From contig JBAXUS010000125.1 in the NCBI GenBank assembly GCA_037129555.1, positions 1 to 18,152 of the forward strand: 18,152 bases of DNA, in the 5' to 3' direction. A program made the position numbers and the translations under genes. Below, in pieces: positions 7,839 to 16,151 of this stretch. Source of the stretch: JANXLS01 sp037129555 (GTDB lineage Bacteria > Planctomycetota > SZUA-567 > H5-PLA8). Positions within the stretch are counted from its first letter, which is position 1; every line of letters begins with the position of its first letter. A model generated the notes under the pieces. That model saw nothing but the letters and a program-made list of their open reading frames with translations, did not search any database and was not told where the DNA came from.

Positions 7839-7867
7839 CGTGCGGTCGGCGGTATGCCGACCACGCG
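7839..7867 (+). other. GC-rich hairpin between the two coiled-coil genes
   Basis: GGTCGGC (7844-7850) pairs perfectly with GCCGACC (7856-7862) around a 5-nt loop. After one mismatch the stem extends by about four pairs, one of them G-T. No T run follows, so it is more likely an RNA-processing, stability or attenuation element than a full terminator. Confidence 0.4.
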
Positions 7868-7908
7868 GGCCACACGACACACTGGATTCAACATCGCTAG
7901 GATGGAAA

Positions 7909-9780
7909 ATGTCGACTAAACAATCGATCCTCTACACACTCATGATCTTCTTCTTGGCCATCATGCTGGTCTCCATCGGCATGTGGTTCTCGGCGAGCAC
8001 GAAATTGGCGTCGCTCAAAAGTGATCTCGAAGCCAAAACGGAAATCAACATCGGTTTGAAACGCCAACTCAATGGCGTCGGTGACACCAAAGGCTTGATC
8101 AACATTGTTGACGACAAACAGGAAGGTCTGGCCGCGAAGGCCGATGACCTCTTGAAGTCTGTGCCGCTGCTGTGGGATAACCCGAACGATCCCGCCGCGC
8201 CGGGCGTCGTGCAAATCGAAGAAAAATACAAGGCCGTTGAGCCTGAAGTCCGCAAAGCCTGGACGCAGGAAGCCGTTGATGCGTTGAACCAGTCCAAGAA
8301 GGACCGCGAACAAGGCGAAACCGACATCACCGCCGCCAAGAAACGTCTCGCCGAAGCCCGCAAAGAAAAGGAAGAAAAAGAAGTTGCATCCGCCAAGGAC
8401 TTGGCGCAAGAAGAAGCGACTAAAGAAACGGAACTGAAAAAGATCGCTCAAGAATCATCGAAAATGACGCAGGACTATGAAGCCGTCCGCTACCAGCACG
8501 AAGTGACTCAGCAGAAAGTCACTGAAGTCAGCCGCAACCTCAGTAAAGTCAAAGCCATCGTGTCACAGGGCAAGATTTTGGGCCGGGAAACGGATGCGGC
8601 TGTCGTGACGAATTTCAAAAATTCGAAAAATAAAAGCGCTCAACCGTCCACCGAAATCGATCCGCGCTGGAAGATTGCATTCATCGATCTCGGCACACGA
8701 AACGGTGTTCGCAACGGCATGAATTTCGACATCTATTCAGGATCGTCGCGCCAATTGGTCAAGAAAGGCGTATTGGAAGTCGTCGATGCGTCCGCCTTCA
8801 CGTCTAAATGCGTGATCCTTGACATCCTCCGCGAAAATCGCTGGGATCCGTTGACGGGCTGGGTGCCAGAAAAGCCGGAATACAACTATTCCAAATACGC
8901 AGCCGGTGGGCCGGACGAAACCGATGCGCAGGAATTGGTTGTTCGTCGCACAGTTAAAGACAAAATCGAAACCATGCGCCTCGAAAAAATCCAAAAAGAA
9001 TTGGGCCCGGACGCCGCACAGGACGCCGTAGCGGCCACACGTGGCAGCTCCGTTCCGCCTTCGGATTTGAGTCTGACGTTGACACCCGTTGCCGCTGGCG
9101 ATTGGATTTTCAACGCCGATTTCGTTCCGATTGTTTCGACCGATGAATTCCACCGCCAGATCCGCGAGGAATTGGTGTCGTTGCGCGACGTCAACGTCGG
9201 AGCACTCACTGTTTTCATCGCCGACACGGTTCGCGCATACCGCAAAGAATTCATCAAACGCATGTGCGAACACAACGGCTGCAAAGTCGCCGATGCCATG
9301 AATTCAAACGTCAACATCGTCGTCTCAACCGGCGGTGCAACAGAACTTGATCTGGTCGCTGAACGTAACGCGTCGAAGAAGGGCAAAGAGAATCTGAAGG
9401 ACGATGACAAGAATCTCATTGCCACCGAAGCCGCGCTTGCCGATGCCAAGAAGTACGGAGCGAGTATCGTCGCTGAAGACGACATGGAAGCCTTCTTCGA
9501 CCGCCGTGCGCGCAAGCAGGAATTACTGCGTGGCAAGTTGCAGCAACCCGGTCGTAATTCCTTCTTCATCGCTGGCAAAACTAAATACCGCTCGCCCGAA
9601 TTGCTGGCCAAATACATCCGCGACCACGATGGCCTCGTCGCGTCGGACATTGAAGCCAAAGTCGATTACGTCGTCGTCGGTGAAAGCCCGGATGAAGCCT
9701 TCGTCGAAAAAATCAAAAAGTTAGGCCTCAAAATTGTCCGCGAAGACGAACTCCCGGACCTATTGGGCGTCTTGAAATAA
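7909..9780 (+). CDS. membrane-anchored coiled-coil protein with two C-terminal BRCT-like domains
   Basis: A 623-residue paralogue of the preceding protein. Residues 7-29 are a membrane segment (ILYTLMIFFLAIMLVSIGMW). A coiled coil, strongest at about 125-225, is rich in Lys, Glu and Ala. Residues about 250-320 repeat the shared small domain (FIDLGTRNGVRNGMNFDIY, then GVLEVVDASAF). PVAAGDWIFNADF (near 405) matches the partner's NPIAEGDLIQNPF. Two BRCT-like repeats follow: about 432-530 (LTVFIADTV, HNGCKVADAMNSN, VNIVVSTGG) and about 551-623 (SFFIAGKTKY, VDYVVVGESPDEAF, EKIKKLGLKIVREDELPDLL). The second is the clearest and closely parallels LigA BRCT. ATG 7909 is chosen because AGGA lies about 6 nt upstream and the membrane segment follows; the frame is open from 7840. 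Probable operon with the upstream paralogue. Function unknown: a scaffold, or a domain that binds phosphorylated or DNA ligands, is conceivable only by analogy. Confidence 0.75.
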   Translation: MSTKQSILYTLMIFFLAIMLVSIGMWFSASTKLASLKSDLEAKTEINIGLKRQLNGVGDTKGLINIVDDKQEGLAAKADDLLKSVPLLWDNPNDPAAPGVVQIEEKYKAVEPEVRKAWTQEAVDALNQSKKDREQGETDITAAKKRLAEARKEKEEKEVASAKDLAQEEATKETELKKIAQESSKMTQDYEAVRYQHEVTQQKVTEVSRNLSKVKAIVSQGKILGRETDAAVVTNFKNSKNKSAQPSTEIDPRWKIAFIDLGTRNGVRNGMNFDIYSGSSRQLVKKGVLEVVDASAFTSKCVILDILRENRWDPLTGWVPEKPEYNYSKYAAGGPDETDAQELVVRRTVKDKIETMRLEKIQKELGPDAAQDAVAATRGSSVPPSDLSLTLTPVAAGDWIFNADFVPIVSTDEFHRQIREELVSLRDVNVGALTVFIADTVRAYRKEFIKRMCEHNGCKVADAMNSNVNIVVSTGGATELDLVAERNASKKGKENLKDDDKNLIATEAALADAKKYGASIVAEDDMEAFFDRRARKQELLRGKLQQPGRNSFFIAGKTKYRSPELLAKYIRDHDGLVASDIEAKVDYVVVGESPDEAFVEKIKKLGLKIVREDELPDLLGVLK

Positions 9781-9800
9781 GCGCCCAACATCGAACAGCA

Positions 9801-9956
9801 TTTAACCGCGAATAACGCGAATAAACGCGAATAATTTTAGAAGGAAATGTGAGTTTTCGTCACACGTCTTGCAGGAGCCTTCTCTCTGTTTTGTTGTTCC
9901 AATAGCCCTTGCCGTTTTCGCGTTTATTCGCGCCAATTCGCGTTATTCGATGTTAA
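9801..9956. repeat. long inverted repeat built from CGCGAATAA units
   Basis: The left arm (9801-9833) carries three near-tandem CGCGAATAA units after TTTAAC. The right arm (about 9918-9956) is its imperfect reverse complement, ending TTCGATGTTAAA. Between them are two smaller nested palindromes: AGAAGG/CCTTCT (9839-9844 with 9878-9883) and TGTGA/TCACA (9848-9852 with 9860-9864). The whole could fold into a branched hairpin and may terminate the BRCT-pair transcript, but it looks like a dispersed palindromic intergenic element. The remainder of the 9781-10053 gap holds only the thrC promoter. Confidence 0.6.
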
Positions 9957-10018
9957 AAAGCCGTTCGCTGTTCGCCGTCTCGCGCTTCAGTTTTTTTGAC
10001 GGTTTCCCATTCCATAAA

Positions 10019-10046
10019 TTGCGGTTTGCGTTTTTTTTATTATACT
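10019..10046 (+). promoter_or_regulatory. candidate promoter for the thrC operon, implying a leaderless start
   Basis: TATACT (10041-10046) matches 5 of 6 bases of the -10 consensus; a weak TTGCGG (10019-10024) lies 16 nt upstream. The thrC ATG begins only 7 nt after the -10 box, so the transcript would start at or next to the initiation codon. No Shine-Dalgarno sequence is present before the ATG, consistent with leaderless translation. Confidence 0.4.
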
Positions 10047-10053
10047 TTACTCC

Positions 10054-11447
<1,394 letters not shown>

Positions 11448-11451
<4 letters not shown>

Positions 11452-11816
11452 GCGCAAATCTCTGCAACGTTTTCTGTGCGGACGTACTTGCTCCTCTGAT
11501 AGGTATTGCTCCTTATGCAAAATGCCCGACGGGAATCGCTTATGGAAAGTGGGTAGCGCTGTTTTCTGACGGAATGTGGTATATTGAATTGGGCTACATG
11601 AACGAGTATCATGCTGAGTTGGCGCAGACATTGAATATTCGCTTTCCTAAAATGAAGACGGAAATATACAAAGACGGAACGATCGCCCAGCGAGGTGGCC
11701 CCGGAACTCCTATTACGTTGCGTTCAAATTATGGCGACATTCCAGAACCGGTGCGAGATGCAATTTGCAACGCGCTGTTGACCGCGCAAAGTGTGCTGCC
11801 AAGGAAAAAATCATGA
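11448..11816 (+). CDS. small protein of 122 residues, unrecognised
   Basis: I do not recognise a family. The product begins MSANLCNVFCADVLAPLIG, has no signal peptide or membrane segment, is mixed in charge, contains four cysteines (three in the first 26 residues), and ends in a basic PRKKS tail. A central GKWVALFSDGMWYIELGYMN stretch looks like paired beta strands. Its start overlaps the thrC stop, and its own stop overlaps the next start, both as ATGA. Base composition looks lower in G+C than thrC, with many A/T-ending codons, which hints at a separate origin from the flanking biosynthetic genes. Coding status is supported by the two exact overlaps. Toxin/immunity-type cargo is one possibility, but nothing in the sequence proves it. 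Confidence 0.6.
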
Positions 11817-12133
11817 TCGATGAAAATCAGAATCGCTGGGATCGTTTCTGGGCCATCCACGAAGAATTGGATGCGTTGGTCAGCCAGCGTTATCGCGCCA
11901 CGGGTGTTTTCAATCCCGCACAAATTCCGGGCAGTGCTGCGGAAATTGCTATTTGGGACAAATTAACTGATCCGGAATTCACGGATATTTTGGAACATGT
12001 AGTCCAATCGAATCCAACATCGCCTAATGAGTCCGCCCTGATTTGGAAACATGCTCTCAGAGATTCGAAGGAGCGTCGTGCGTCAGTCCGTCAAAAATCT
12101 GATTCGCGAATCGCTGAAGTTTCCCATATTTAA
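11813..12133 (+). CDS. small protein of 106 residues, unrecognised
   Basis: No family recognised. The product begins MIDENQNRWDRFWAIHEELD, looks mostly helical, is acidic in its first 80 residues and basic near the end (SKERRASVRQKSD). ATG 11813 is chosen because AAGGA (11801-11805) lies 7 nt upstream and because it forms an ATGA overlap with the preceding stop; the frame extends further upstream, but only across the previous gene. Composition looks AT-richer than thrC and dapB, as for the preceding gene. The two small genes form a cassette between thrC and dapB and may encode partners. dapB starts 40 nt after its stop. Confidence 0.6.
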   Translation: MIDENQNRWDRFWAIHEELDALVSQRYRATGVFNPAQIPGSAAEIAIWDKLTDPEFTDILEHVVQSNPTSPNESALIWKHALRDSKERRASVRQKSDSRIAEVSHI

Positions 12134-12173
12134 AATCCCGTTGCGAGTGAATCGATAAAGGAACCCGTACACC

Positions 12174-12986
12174 ATGCCCGTAAACCTCTGCATCGCCGGC
12201 GCCGCCGGACGGATGGGCCAGCGCCTCATCGCGCTCGGTCTTGAAGACCCTGAACTCAAAGTCGCCTACGCGCTCGAAACATCTGGTCACGCGTGGATCG
12301 GAAAAGATGTCGGCATCGTCAGCGGCCTTGGTCGCGACATCGGCGCACCCGTCGCTCGCAGCATCTGTCCGAACTGCGGCGTCCAAGCGATCATCGATTT
12401 CACGATCCACTCCGCCGCGACCGCGCTCACAGAAGAAGCTGCGACGCTCGGCATCCCCATCGTCATCGGCACGACCGGTATGACCGCCGACGAAAAGGCC
12501 CGCATCGCCGCAGCTGCGAAAAAGATTCCGATCATTCACGCGCCGAATTTCTCCGTCGGCGTCAATGTCCTCTTCAAGCTCGCCACACTCGCCGCGCGAA
12601 CGCTCGGCCCCGACTATGACATCGAAATCGTCGAAGCGCATCACAATCAAAAGATCGACGCGCCCAGCGGCACCGCTCACGGCTTGGCCGAAGCCATCGC
12701 GAAAGGCCTCGACACGAATCTGGCCGACGTGGCTGTGTATGGTCGTGAAGGCAACATCGGCAAGCGCCCCAAAAAAGAGATCGGTATTCACGCCGTGCGC
12801 ATGGCCGATGTCGTCGGCGAACACACTGCCTATTTTGCAATCGGCGGCGAACGCATCGAACTGACGCACAAAGCATCCAGCCGCGATACGTTCGCGCGCG
12901 GGGCGTTGCGAGCGGCCAAGTGGCTCGTCCAGGAAAAGCGCGCGCCCGGTTTCTACACGATGTCTCAAGTGCTGGGACTCGAATGA
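12174..12986 (+). CDS. dapB: 4-hydroxy-tetrahydrodipicolinate reductase
   Basis: A 270-residue cytoplasmic enzyme of the lysine/diaminopimelate pathway, of the usual DapB length. The nucleotide-binding loop GAAGRMGQ is at residues 9-16. IVIGTTGMT and HAPNFSVGVNVLFKLA are DapB signatures. The substrate and catalytic motif is HHNQKIDAPSGTA with His156, His157, Lys160 and the DAPSGT loop at 162-167. AAAGGA lies about 10-12 nt upstream of the ATG. It sits in the operon with thrC, so threonine and lysine/cell-wall precursor synthesis share a transcript. Its stop overlaps the LarA-like start by ATGA (12983-12986). Confidence 0.95.
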   Translation: MPVNLCIAGAAGRMGQRLIALGLEDPELKVAYALETSGHAWIGKDVGIVSGLGRDIGAPVARSICPNCGVQAIIDFTIHSAATALTEEAATLGIPIVIGTTGMTADEKARIAAAAKKIPIIHAPNFSVGVNVLFKLATLAARTLGPDYDIEIVEAHHNQKIDAPSGTAHGLAEAIAKGLDTNLADVAVYGREGNIGKRPKKEIGIHAVRMADVVGEHTAYFAIGGERIELTHKASSRDTFARGALRAAKWLVQEKRAPGFYTMSQVLGLE

Positions 12987-14134
12987 GCGCGCCTGATTTG
13001 AACTCCGAACCCGTGCCCGTCGAAAGCGGTCGCTCCGTGTTGTTCGCCGCCGGAACGCGCGGACAACGCCTCTTCATTCCCGCTGGCGTGACGCTCGCAG
13101 ACATCTCACGCCCTGTCGTCGAACAACCGCTGATCAGCGAAGCGATCCAACGTGAACGCGTCGTAACGGCCTTGGCCGGATCGTCTTTGAAAGAACTGGC
13201 CTCAGACAAACGCCGTGTGGCCGTTTTGGTCGGCGATCTCGTGCGCCCGGCCCCATACGACATCGCCCTCCCCGCCCTGTTGGCTACACTCGTCGAAGCT
13301 GGAATTCGCCCGTCCCGCGTCGCTTTTCTCGCGTGCCCCGGCGGCTGTGGCCCGTTGCTGGGACGTTCTGCGATTCACCGCTACGGCGAAGAAATTTGCG
13401 GTGATCACGACGCCATCGCCTGGCCCGCTGACGGCTCGCCCGATGCGCTCTACGAATCCGCCGATCTCCGTATCGCGGTGTCTTCCGCGCGCGATGGCGT
13501 CGAGTTTAATTCGTTTTTGCCCCAGGGAGTGAACGCTGAATTCTCGCTCGAATTAACGCTCGGACGCGCAGTGCAAATCGAGATCGAATCCGCCCGCGCA
13601 TTCGTCGGTACTGCGTTGCCCAAAAAGCCTTCGCCCATTTCTAAATCTGCTGCGAAAGCGGACGTCATGATGGTCTCCGGCGGCGGCTCGCCATGGGAAG
13701 AAACGCTCGAAGAAGCATTGCTCAGCCTCCACGTTCCAGGCGCATCAGCCGACACCGCCGTGCTCGTCTTCTCCGGTTCCGACGGTCTCGGAGCTTCGCG
13801 TTTTTCGCGCGATCTGTGGAGTCTGATCGAACAAGCCGAAGAGGTTCTCGCTACCGGAAAAAGCCTCGGCAAACCGTCCGCATCGCCCGGCGCATTTGAC
13901 CCGGCCAACGTGCTCGCAGAATGTCTGAAACGCTACAAACACACCGTCCTGTTCTCGCGCGAATTCGCGGAGCATTTTGAAGGCGATGATTTGATCGACC
14001 GACTCGCCGAAGCGCCCCACGTCGCCGCGCGTCTCGGCATCTGCGGATCACACGCCGCGCTCTGGCAACTGCTGGAACTCACGCACGGCTCCACGTACTC
14101 AATCCACGCCGAACCGCTCGGCTGGCGCGCATAA
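12983..14134 (+). CDS. LarA-fold (DUF2088) protein, divergent lactate racemase homologue
   Basis: A 383-residue protein with the two-domain LarA (nickel-pincer lactate racemase) layout. The N-terminal half has VAVLVGDLVRPAPYDIALPA, matching the family's D-x-T-R-P element (Asp85, Arg88), then an equivalent of the substrate region with DHD at 141-143. The C-terminal half has ADVMMVSGGGSPWEE, then TAVLVFSGSDGLGASRFSRD, as in LarA domain 2. The expected GTHR-like motif is replaced by CPGGCG, and the GFSGGxK lysine segment that carries the nickel-pincer cofactor in LarA is not seen. I therefore infer a LarA fold that does not use the racemase chemistry, perhaps acting on another substrate or serving a structural role. 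It is translationally coupled to dapB and is the last gene before a strong hairpin. Confidence 0.65.
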   Translation: MSAPDLNSEPVPVESGRSVLFAAGTRGQRLFIPAGVTLADISRPVVEQPLISEAIQRERVVTALAGSSLKELASDKRRVAVLVGDLVRPAPYDIALPALLATLVEAGIRPSRVAFLACPGGCGPLLGRSAIHRYGEEICGDHDAIAWPADGSPDALYESADLRIAVSSARDGVEFNSFLPQGVNAEFSLELTLGRAVQIEIESARAFVGTALPKKPSPISKSAAKADVMMVSGGGSPWEETLEEALLSLHVPGASADTAVLVFSGSDGLGASRFSRDLWSLIEQAEEVLATGKSLGKPSASPGAFDPANVLAECLKRYKHTVLFSREFAEHFEGDDLIDRLAEAPHVAARLGICGSHAALWQLLELTHGSTYSIHAEPLGWRA

Positions 14135-14141
14135 TCAAGCA

Positions 14142-14173
14142 ACGTAGAGCCGAATTCCGATTCGGCTCTACGT
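14142..14173 (+). terminator. perfect 14-bp hairpin after the thrC-dapB operon
   Basis: ACGTAGAGCCGAAT (14142-14155) and its exact complement (14160-14173) enclose a 4-nt TCCG loop, 8 nt after the LarA-like stop. Only GTTTCG follows rather than a T run, so it may be a weak intrinsic terminator, an RNA-stabilising hairpin or a copy of a dispersed palindrome. Confidence 0.55.
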
Positions 14174-14216
14174 GTTTCGCTGGACTCCGCCCCACCGTTC
14201 CATACGATGAATCGCC

Positions 14217-16109
14217 ATGACTGAATTCTCATCAGGAACCGCAGACACCGAAACGCCTCGCAAAAAACACACTGCACGAACCCGGCTTGCGTTCGCCGCG
14301 GCGGCGGTAGGCGTGACACTTTTCGTGCTGCTTTTCGCCGCGTGGGCCAGCATCAATGCGGGCGTTTTCAATGACTCGATCACCCAGCGCATGATAAAGC
14401 GATTCGGAGCACCCGTGAAAATCGGTGGCATCAATGCGAGCGCGTTGTTGAATCTCAATCTTCAAAAAATCGAGATCGGGGCACCCGGCAGCACCAATCC
14501 TGTAACCATCGATTCGATTCATGTCGATGTAGGCATCATCGACGCCGTGTTCGGCGGGCGCATGCGCAGTGTCACGGTGGACCAACCGAACGTGAGCCTC
14601 AATTACGACGCGGCGGGTGGCTGGACGCCGTTCATGACCATGACTTCCGAACCCGGCGAATCGGGAAAACTCGACGCCCTCACCATCAACAACGGTTCCG
14701 TCCTCTTCGATTGGAAAAACCGAGGCCGCTTTGCACTCTCAAAAATCAATGCCTCCTTGACCACTGATCGTAGCACACTGGCGCATCCGTTTTTTGCGAC
14801 AGGCGAATTTGAATCAACTCGAACGATTCGTGCCAAAGGGATCCTTTCTCCGGGTGGCGGGTTGGATGCGCATGTCGTCGCTGAAATGGACTTGGCGCGT
14901 GACGGAGCCATCGTCGCCTCGTTCGTCCCAGGATTGAGCGGTCTCGTTCAATGCGATCTGAATCTCAAGCGCGCTGCACAATCGCCCGGTCGCACGACCC
15001 CACCACTCGTTGCGCTCGAAGGATCCGTGCAGCTTCAACGCGTCGTCGTATCGCCTTCCGTTCTAAAAGGCCGTTCGCTGTCATTTGGGGACGAACGATT
15101 TCACGTCGCCTCATCGGGAATTGGATATACCAATAATGGTGATTCGCTCGATATCTCCGGATTGACTGTTGCGTCTGAAACGCTGGGCACTGTAGCTGCT
15201 GATGTGAGCATGTGTCAGAAATCGCATTGCGTTCAAATTTCCAACGCGAGTGGAGAAATCCGGCTTGAGTCACTAACCTCATTTTTGACGCCCAACATTT
15301 TTGGAGAAGAGTCGGCACTCCATGGAACTGTGTCGTTTTCAAACATCAAATCATCTTTTTCAACGGACAAAGCCGGCCCGGGTCCTGGCATTGACGGCCC
15401 CATTTCTGTGAAAGATGCATGGCTTGAAACAAAATCGCTTGGAGCATTTCCGAAATGCCAATTTAAAGCAGACTTCAAGACTGGGGGATTTGAAAATGCT
15501 ACACTGAGTTTTGGAGATTGCGGAACATTCGTTTTCGAAATGTTCGATATGAGGGACGTGATTCGCAATCCATTTTCGGACCAAGCGGTGACCATTCATT
15601 CCGTCCATTTCGATTTCGGAAAGTTCTTCGACTCTGACCTCGGCAAGCGAGTCCTCGCGTTGGAAGCACAGGCTGGAACCCGTTTACCCCGGGACAATCC
15701 CATGTCCGGCACCGTCTCCGGAAAGAACCTTCAAATCGAACCCGTCGCCTCAACAACCAAACCCGGCACAACTATTCTAAACATCGACGGTCTGACGCTC
15801 AATAGTCTCGTCTTTAAACAAAAACTAATGGGCATCCCGTTGCCCGAATTTGCGTTCTCTGGACCGCTTCATATTGAGATTGCGTCCGAAAAAAACGTCG
15901 CGAAGTCCATCATCGCCAAGGCCGTTTTGAAAGGCGAAAGTCCTAAAGGCTCATCCGCACTGGACCTCGCTACACAACTTCTCGGCAAGGTCGTCCCAAC
16001 CTTTTCGACCACCATCCAAGCGACTTTCATCTGCGACGAAAATGGCGCGTGGAAAATGACTGCGCTCGAAGCCGACGGTATCTCCATCCCGCTGAAACTG
16101 ACTCAATAA
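14217..16109 (+). CDS. AsmA-like membrane-anchored protein
   Basis: A 630-residue protein with a basic N-terminus (TPRKKHTARTR), one membrane helix at about 24-45 (LAFAAAAVGVTLFVLLFAAW), and a long beta-rich remainder expected in the periplasm. The segment after the helix (FNDSITQRMIKRFGAPVKIG, then SALLNLNLQKIEIG) and VTIDSIHVDVG match the start of AsmA/TamB-type repeats, where short strands build a groove for lipids. The C-terminal part ends with an LNIDGL-type and a FSTTIQATF strand pattern. AsmA family proteins move phospholipid between membranes or affect outer-membrane assembly in Gram-negative cells; this homologue's cargo is unknown. No strong Shine-Dalgarno precedes the ATG. It stands between two hairpins and is probably a single-gene unit. 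Confidence 0.65.
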   Translation: MTEFSSGTADTETPRKKHTARTRLAFAAAAVGVTLFVLLFAAWASINAGVFNDSITQRMIKRFGAPVKIGGINASALLNLNLQKIEIGAPGSTNPVTIDSIHVDVGIIDAVFGGRMRSVTVDQPNVSLNYDAAGGWTPFMTMTSEPGESGKLDALTINNGSVLFDWKNRGRFALSKINASLTTDRSTLAHPFFATGEFESTRTIRAKGILSPGGGLDAHVVAEMDLARDGAIVASFVPGLSGLVQCDLNLKRAAQSPGRTTPPLVALEGSVQLQRVVVSPSVLKGRSLSFGDERFHVASSGIGYTNNGDSLDISGLTVASETLGTVAADVSMCQKSHCVQISNASGEIRLESLTSFLTPNIFGEESALHGTVSFSNIKSSFSTDKAGPGPGIDGPISVKDAWLETKSLGAFPKCQFKADFKTGGFENATLSFGDCGTFVFEMFDMRDVIRNPFSDQAVTIHSVHFDFGKFFDSDLGKRVLALEAQAGTRLPRDNPMSGTVSGKNLQIEPVASTTKPGTTILNIDGLTLNSLVFKQKLMGIPLPEFAFSGPLHIEIASEKNVAKSIIAKAVLKGESPKGSSALDLATQLLGKVVPTFSTTIQATFICDENGAWKMTALEADGISIPLKLTQ

Positions 16110-16120
16110 TCCACATCGTA

Positions 16121-16141
16121 GAACGGGCTTTTAGCCTGTTC
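16121..16141. terminator. hairpin between the convergent AsmA-like and bshA genes
   Basis: GAACGGGCT (16121-16129) pairs with AGCCTGTTC (16133-16141), with one G-T pair, around a TTT loop. It lies between two convergent genes and could serve both strands. There is no T run on either side. Like the hairpin at 14142-14173, its 5' side begins within CGTAGA. Confidence 0.45.
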
Positions 16142-16151
16142 GTTCTCCGAC

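Noticed and set aside
9801..9833. Possible CRISPR-like array from the repeated CGCGAATAA units
   Set aside because: Units are 9 nt, nearly contiguous, and mirrored as an inverted repeat, with no spacers of regular length.
12057..12968. 303-codon minus-strand frame
   Set aside because: Antisense shadow of dapB, whose motifs are complete.
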